Shown: positions 6,831 through 11,241 of the stretch, in pieces
How positions within the stretch are numbered: the stretch's first letter is position 1
Layout: the number at the start of each line of letters is the position of its first letter
DNA from: CAZGYE01 sp964530165
GTDB lineage: Bacteria; Planctomycetota; Planctomycetia; Planctomycetales; Planctomycetaceae
Direction of reading: 5' to 3'
DNA length: 11,241 nt
NCBI GenBank assembly: GCA_964530165.1
Contig: CAZGYE010000192.1
Span: forward strand, 1-11,241
Program-made: the position numbers and the translations under genes
The notes under the pieces: model-generated
Told to the model about the DNA's origin: nothing
The model's database searches: none
What the model saw: only the letters and a program-made list of their open reading frames with translations

Positions 6831-6907
6831 AGGGATAGGGATTCGGGACGGCGACAGGAGAATCGTCGAAGCAAGCCGCATCCCTATTCCCTGATCCCTA
6901 TCCCCTC
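6830..6907. repeat. Inverted repeat between convergent genes, with a tandem 14-mer
   Basis: GAGGGATAGGGAT (6830-6842) pairs with ATCCCTATCCCCTC (6894-6907) with one bulged C. The right side is itself a tandem duplication: ATCCCTATTCCCTG (6880-6893) and ATCCCTATCCCCTC (6894-6907) agree at 12 of 14 positions. It fills the gap between two genes that end toward each other, so it could serve as a two-way transcript end, although no T-run is present. Confidence 0.55.
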
Positions 6908-6910
6908 AAC

Positions 6911-8968
6911 TCACACCCACTGCAGCTCTTCTTCTTCCGGCTCTTCGTCGGCATCGAGAGCGGCCAGATGTTCAGGAGCGAAATACCGCCCGGCGAGCAA
7001 GCGGATCGGGATCAGCAACACGACGAACAGCGGAAACAAGATTCCGATCCGACTGATCTCGACAAGCCCCAACATACCCAGGCAAACGAGTTGCAGCACC
7101 GTGAACTTGTGAATGGTCGGAAGCGGGACCTTGCGGATGTAGTGCGTTGTGGGGTACAGCGAGGAATCCATCGGCCAGAGGGTCAATCGCTCGAAGAACT
7201 GGTTTCCCGCAATGGAGATCACCCCCATGAACAGGAACAGCCCGTAAAGCACCGCCATGGGAATCATCTGCAGCACTGGGAGTAACAGCAGCGAAAGCCC
7301 GATGAGCAGATGAATGGCCAACCCGGTCACACGGGTTTCGCGGACGTGTATGACCCGTTCGCGTGTGTCGCCTGTGGGGGTCACCACCTCTTCGACTGTT
7401 GCCAGGCTGCGCAGATGGCTCAACGAGCGCACGGTCGCCGCCACCAGCCAGGGGAGTCCGAACAGCGAGCAGACGCCGATCAACACGCCCATGACGGCCA
7501 GGTCGAAATGGTAGGCTTCTCCTTTCTGCAGTTTATGGTCGGCGTTGTTGACCAGCCGGGCGGTGATGTTCTGATCGACGTAGACCAACACGACCACCAG
7601 CAAGGCCGGTGCGAGGGCCGCCAACCATACCCAGCTCGGGGCGTCGAAGAGATTGACCAGCCAGGGGCGGGCTGTTTCCGGCGCCGGGGGAAACGTAGGA
7701 CGCAACGAATCCGGAGCGGGGAGTTTGTCGAGGTCCACCGCGCTGAACCACACAGCCACGAGTGTCATCAAGACCATCGCGATGGTGGGACCGAAGTCAG
7801 CCAGGAATTCTCGTATCTGCGGAAGCAAATATCGGCTGTGGCGGAAACGGGTCAGACTCTTGGCGATGTAAAACGTTCCCAGGGCCAGCAGTAGCGAGAG
7901 CAGAGCCGTGTCGTGGTGCTGCTTGACGTCGAGTTCGTCGAAGATGTCTGTCAGCGCTTCGACGGCCGCAAAAATGAAAATCATTGCGATCAGCATGGCA
8001 AAAATCTCGTCGGTAAACCGCGTGAAGTACCGCAGCAGGCAGCTGGCGTCCGTGGCGGCGAGAATGAATAGCAACAGTGCCGTCCACAAGCCCACCCAAG
8101 CACGAGTCTCCAGGAAAGGGAGTGAGAGATCGACGCAGAACTCGTACAAGATCATCGTAAAGATCAGCAGAGGTCCCGTCCCGCCTAAAATGATCAGCGG
8201 TTGACCGGCAACCAGCGCGTAGACCACGCCGCAAAAAGCGGACGCGACGATCATCTCCACGACGCCGATGGTGTTGCCGGTCAATTCGGCCATCACGCCG
8301 CCGAAGGTCACCGCCGGCGCCACGCAGGCGAAGAACAGAAACAGGGTGGAGCTCAAACACTTTGGGTGCAATCCGTCGCGAAAGTCGCTGACGTAATGCG
8401 GCCACCGTCGTCGGACGTCCTCCACCAAGCCGCCGAACAGCCGGCCGGTGTACCGCAGACTCTCGGGGACCTTTTCCCCCGGAGCGGCCGGGGGCGGCGC
8501 CATCCGGGCGGTGAACCGCTTGAATGCCGCGATCAAGTCCCGCTGACTACGCGCCTCACCGGCATCGTAGCGAAACTCCTCGTCGGCCATCAGCCGGGCG
8601 ATGTTCGTCAGCGCGTCGAGGTGCTCGGCGGCGTGTTCGGGCGGGCCCATCAGCACGAACAGAAACCGCGTCGGAATGCCGTCCGACGCGCCGAGATTCA
8701 GCGGCCGCGCCAAACGCACGAAGACAATCACCGGTTCGGTCACGGCGTCGAGGTAAGCGTGCGGGACGGCCACGGCGTGACCGATGGCCGTGGAAGCCTG
8801 TTCCTCGCGGGTCAACAGGGCCGTCACCACCAGGTCGCGCTGTTCGGTCGTGATCAAACCACGGCCGACCAATTGGTTCACCGTCTGCCGAAAAATCGAC
8901 GGGAAATCGCGCGCTTCGAGGTCCAGTAGAAACGAACCATCAACCAGCGCTTTGTGCAGAAGCCTCAT
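6911..8968 (-). CDS. EIIA (PtsN/mannitol-type) domain fused to SLC4 bicarbonate-type transporter
   Basis: An inner-membrane transporter of 685 residues from ATG 8968 (690 from an alternative TTG at 8983; numbering below uses the longer form). AGGTGG is only two bases from the TTG and 16 from the ATG, so the start is not settled. Residues about 6-160 match type 2 EIIA domains such as PtsN: 'ALLTREEQASTAIG', the phospho-acceptor motif 'AVPHAY' (H75), and 'EHLDALTNIARLMAD' (H121). Residues about 183-675 match SLC4 anion/bicarbonate transporters throughout: 'GGLVEDVRRRWPHYVSDF', 'APAVTFGGVMAE', 'GQPLIILGGTGPLL', 'ATDASCLLRYFTRFTDE', 'VDQNIT' (470-474), 'HFDL', 'GLPWLVAATVRSLSH', 'VLYGLFLFMGV'. 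The similarity is closer to Na-bicarbonate cotransporters (NBC) than to AE1. The glycosylated extracellular loop of animal proteins is absent. Bicarbonate or carbonate transport is likely; EIIA may regulate it by phosphorylation. Confidence 0.9.
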   Translation of the reverse strand: MRLLHKALVDGSFLLDLEARDFPSIFRQTVNQLVGRGLITTEQRDLVVTALLTREEQASTAIGHAVAVPHAYLDAVTEPVIVFVRLARPLNLGASDGIPTRFLFVLMGPPEHAAEHLDALTNIARLMADEEFRYDAGEARSQRDLIAAFKRFTARMAPPPAAPGEKVPESLRYTGRLFGGLVEDVRRRWPHYVSDFRDGLHPKCLSSTLFLFFACVAPAVTFGGVMAELTGNTIGVVEMIVASAFCGVVYALVAGQPLIILGGTGPLLIFTMILYEFCVDLSLPFLETRAWVGLWTALLLFILAATDASCLLRYFTRFTDEIFAMLIAMIFIFAAVEALTDIFDELDVKQHHDTALLSLLLALGTFYIAKSLTRFRHSRYLLPQIREFLADFGPTIAMVLMTLVAVWFSAVDLDKLPAPDSLRPTFPPAPETARPWLVNLFDAPSWVWLAALAPALLVVVLVYVDQNITARLVNNADHKLQKGEAYHFDLAVMGVLIGVCSLFGLPWLVAATVRSLSHLRSLATVEEVVTPTGDTRERVIHVRETRVTGLAIHLLIGLSLLLLPVLQMIPMAVLYGLFLFMGVISIAGNQFFERLTLWPMDSSLYPTTHYIRKVPLPTIHKFTVLQLVCLGMLGLVEISRIGILFPLFVVLLIPIRLLAGRYFAPEHLAALDADEEPEEEELQWV

Positions 8969-9192
8969 AAGCTGTTCCGGCAAACCACCTGTTGCCGCGT
9001 CTGTTAAGACTCTTTGAAGTCAAGATCAGGGCAGTTCAACCGAAACCATTCTTCCGGCGAATCGGCGATTTGGTTGCCGACGCTGGACTGTGCAATCTTC
9101 TTTTGTGCGGCGTGGAACCGCCTGGCGACCATCGGCAAACTCCCGCCAACGGAGATGGACAACCGGATTACTAGGATGCCAAATGTCCGTTG
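8969..9192 (-). other. Spacer between ilvD and the transporter gene
   Basis: Both flanking genes read on the minus strand. The 224 bases between the ilvD stop and the chosen transporter start contain no strong hairpin, T-run or promoter that I can defend, so I cannot say whether the two genes share a transcript. AGGTGG on the minus strand (complement of CCACCT, 8985-8990) is the only ribosome-site-like sequence near the transporter start. Confidence 0.4.
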
Positions 9193-10890
9193 CTACTCGT
9201 CCGTCACGCAGCCTTCAGAGGCGGACTTCACGTTCTTGATGTACTTGTACAACGTTCCGCGGGTGAACTTGTACGGGGGAACCTGCCACGCGGCTCGGCG
9301 GCCGGACAGCTCTTTGTCGGAGAGATCGACGTCGATGCGTTTTTTCTCGGCGTCGATCGTGACGGAATCGCCGTTCTGGACCAGCGCCAGCGGGCCTCCG
9401 TCCTGGGCCTCGGGGGTGATGTGGCCGACGATGAATCCGTGCGAGCCGCCGGAGAAACGGCCGTCGGTCATCAAAGCCACGGCGTCGCCCAAGCCGGCCC
9501 CCACAATGGCCGAGGTGGGCGTGAGCATCTCCGGCATGCCGGGACCGCCCTTCGGTCCTTCGTAACGGATGATGACCACGTCGCCCTTGGCAATCTGCTT
9601 TTGCTCCAGGGCGGCCAGCATTTCTTCCTCGGAATCGAACACGTTGGCCGGTCCAGTGAACTTCAGGCCCTCCTTGCCGGTGATCTTGGCCACCGCGCCC
9701 TCCGGGGCAAGGTTGCCCTTGAGAATCTGCAAGTGGCCGGTCGGCTTGATCGGTCTGTCGACCGGGCGGATGATTTCCTGACCCTCGGCCAGGCCGGGCA
9801 CGTCGGCCAGATTCTCGGCAACCGTTTTTCCTGTCACCGTCAGGCAGTCGCCGTCGAGGAACCCTTGCCCCAAAAGGTACTTCATGACGGCCGGGATGCC
9901 TCCGATCTGATGGACGTCTTCCATCACGTATTTTCCGCTCGGCTTGAGGTCGGCCAGGTACGGGACGCGGTCGCTGACTGTCTGGAAGTCGTCGATCGTC
10001 AACTCCACATCGACCGCACGGGCCATGGCGATCAGGTGCAGCACGGCATTGGTCGAGCCGCCCAAAGCCATCACCACCACCATCGCGTTCTCGAACGCTT
10101 GCCGGGTCATGATGTCCCGCGGCTTGAGGTCCCGCTCGAGCAGGGCGAGGATCGCCTCGCCGGCCCGGAAGCATTCTTGCAGTTTCCCGGCGTCTTCGGC
10201 CGGAGTCGACGCGCTGTACGGCAGCGACATGCCCAGAGCCTCAATGGCTGAGGACATCGTGTTGGCCGTGTACATCCCGCCGCACGCGCCCGCGCCGGGA
10301 CAGCTATGCTTGACGATCTCCTCGCGTTCTTCATCGCTGATTTGATCCGTGATGTACTCGCCGTATGACTGGAAGGCCGAGACGATGTCGAGCTTGTCAT
10401 GTTCCGGGGTGCAGCCGGCGCGAATCGTGCCGCCGTAGATCATGATCGACGGCCGATTCATGCGGCCCATGGCGATCACGCAGCCGGGCATGTTCTTGTC
10501 GCAGCCGGGCAGCGAGATGTTGGCGTCGTACCACTGGGCGCCCATCACGGTTTCGACTGAGTCGGCAATCAGGTCGCGCGACTGCAGCGAATACGACATC
10601 CCGTCGGTCCCCATCGAGATGCCGTCGCTGACGCCGATGGTGTTGAACCGCATGCCGACCATCCCGGCGGCTTCGACACCTTGCTTGACCTTCTCTGCCA
10701 GCGTGCCCAAGTGCATGTTGCAGGTGTTGCCTTCGTACCAGCAACTCACAATGCCAACCTGCGGCTTGTTCATGTCCTCTTCGGTCATGCCGGTCCCGTA
10801 CAACATGGCCTGCGAGGCGCCCTGAGACCGCGGTTGCGTGACGCGGGAACTGAATTTGTTCAAACCCTGCGACGTTGATTGCTCGGTCAT
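9193..10890 (-). CDS. ilvD: Dihydroxy-acid dehydratase
   Basis: 565 residues; the usual family length is about 550-620. It catalyses dehydration of 2,3-dihydroxy-isovalerate and -methylvalerate to the 2-oxo acids, the third step shared by valine and isoleucine synthesis, in the cytoplasm. Visible family motifs are 'SCWYEGNTCNMHL' (C57), 'LPGCDKNMPG' (C130, with D131 and K132 as expected Mg-site residues), 'CPGAGACGGMYTANTM' (C203), 'GGSTNAVLHL' and 'DGRFSGGSHG' (S480, the expected catalytic base). The three cysteines at 57, 130 and 203 fit an iron-sulfur cluster; the sequence alone does not tell me which cluster type. The start is ATG 10890: AGAGGA lies ten bases upstream, and the open frame that continues to 11097 adds 69 residues unlike the family. 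The protein looks complete with no broken motif. Confidence 0.97.
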   Translation of the reverse strand: MTEQSTSQGLNKFSSRVTQPRSQGASQAMLYGTGMTEEDMNKPQVGIVSCWYEGNTCNMHLGTLAEKVKQGVEAAGMVGMRFNTIGVSDGISMGTDGMSYSLQSRDLIADSVETVMGAQWYDANISLPGCDKNMPGCVIAMGRMNRPSIMIYGGTIRAGCTPEHDKLDIVSAFQSYGEYITDQISDEEREEIVKHSCPGAGACGGMYTANTMSSAIEALGMSLPYSASTPAEDAGKLQECFRAGEAILALLERDLKPRDIMTRQAFENAMVVVMALGGSTNAVLHLIAMARAVDVELTIDDFQTVSDRVPYLADLKPSGKYVMEDVHQIGGIPAVMKYLLGQGFLDGDCLTVTGKTVAENLADVPGLAEGQEIIRPVDRPIKPTGHLQILKGNLAPEGAVAKITGKEGLKFTGPANVFDSEEEMLAALEQKQIAKGDVVIIRYEGPKGGPGMPEMLTPTSAIVGAGLGDAVALMTDGRFSGGSHGFIVGHITPEAQDGGPLALVQNGDSVTIDAEKKRIDVDLSDKELSGRRAAWQVPPYKFTRGTLYKYIKNVKSASEGCVTDE

Positions 10891-11128
10891 TGATGTGTGT
10901 TCCTCTTTGCTCGAATCCCTCTTTCGACTTACTGGAGATAGCATACCAGAGTCCCAAGGCGCCGAACAGCAACACCGATTCCCGACCAACAGACCAGACC
11001 TGACGTCAAGAGCGACAGTTGCGCGCTCTGGGCACCACTGCGGCAAGCCGTTGCTGGATTTTCGCAACACTTTAGCCGTCGGGAGCAATTTCCTCACGAC
11101 AGTGTATTGCGTGGGAAGCGGAGGATTA
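10891..11128 (-). other. ilvD upstream region
   Basis: No gene is supported on either strand. The minus strand has AGAGGA (complement of 10901-10906) ten bases before the ilvD ATG. About 50 bases upstream of the ATG is TGGTATGCT (complement of 10940-10948), which could be an extended -10 element, but no -35 box fits, so a promoter here is only a weak possibility. I found no attenuator-like run of Val, Ile or Leu codons and no clear riboswitch. Confidence 0.35.
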
Positions 11129-11191
11129 TTAGGAAACCAGGAAGGCAGGAATCTCGGGAATCTTCTTTCTCCTGTCTTCCTGGATTCCTAA
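11129..11191. repeat. Large imperfect inverted repeat
   Basis: The 22-base arm 11129-11150 (starting TTAGGAAACCAGGAAGGCAG) pairs with 11170-11191 with two mismatches, around a 19-base loop rich in C and T. It is unrelated in sequence to the other palindromes of this window. The remaining bases to 11241 hold nothing that I recognise. Confidence 0.65.
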
Positions 11192-11241
11192 CCCAAGTTG
11201 ATCAGTTGCTGCCGCGAAACCCCTTGTTCTGCCGGGCGGGC

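Noticed and set aside
9190..10251. Plus-strand open frame of 353 codons
   Set aside because: It is antisense to ilvD, whose motifs are unmistakable; the product is His/Gln/Arg-rich in the way typical of antisense frames.
10891..11097. Upstream extension of ilvD by 69 codons
   Set aside because: The extra residues do not resemble the family N-terminus, and AGAGGA is properly placed for the ATG at 10890.
1..11241. CRISPR array, tRNA or rRNA genes
   Set aside because: I saw no regularly spaced direct repeats, no cloverleaf with a CCA-like end and no conserved rRNA stretches anywhere in the window.

Overview
The window carries five protein genes that I can support, separated by unusually palindrome-rich spacers. 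I infer a planctomycete (Planctomycetota). The reasons are the GC-rich coding sequence, genes with weak or no Shine-Dalgarno sites, a large secreted propeller/CBM9-like protein, an SLC4 bicarbonate-type transporter fused to an EIIA domain, and interspersed palindromes. No rRNA or taxonomic marker is present, so this stays an inference.

Layout: (1) 1-308 is non-coding; it holds an 18-bp-arm hairpin with attC-like ends (136-207), two smaller hairpins and a clear AGGAG ribosome binding site. (2) 309-1502 (+) is a protein of an uncharacterised, multi-copy family that appears to have lost an internal segment. (3) 1740-4931 (+) is a 1063-residue exported protein: signal peptide, seven Ycf48/BNR-like propeller repeats, a degenerate PIG-L-like segment, a helical region and a C-terminal CBM9-like domain. 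(4) 5077-6036 (+) is a divergent type 2 RNase H with a perfect 49-bp palindrome inserted in frame. (5) 6037-6422 is a repeat-rich spacer containing a perfect 26-bp inverted repeat. (6) 6423-6830 (+) is a small two-helix membrane protein. (7) 6911-8968 (-) is a PtsN/mannitol-type EIIA domain joined to a complete SLC4 (band 3/NBC) membrane domain. (8) 9193-10890 (-) is ilvD, dihydroxy-acid dehydratase. (9) 10891-11241 is the ilvD upstream region, ending in another large inverted repeat.

The genes do not form one pathway. ilvD is branched-chain amino acid housekeeping, the RNase H acts on RNA-DNA hybrids, and the transporter probably moves bicarbonate or carbonate with possible phosphorylation control through its EIIA histidine. 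The most interesting points are the EIIA-SLC4 architecture, which mirrors the known fold relationship between the band 3 cytoplasmic domain and EIIA, and the palindromic element that has become part of the RNase H reading frame. Several unrelated palindromes lie at gene ends, suggesting multiple families of interspersed small elements.
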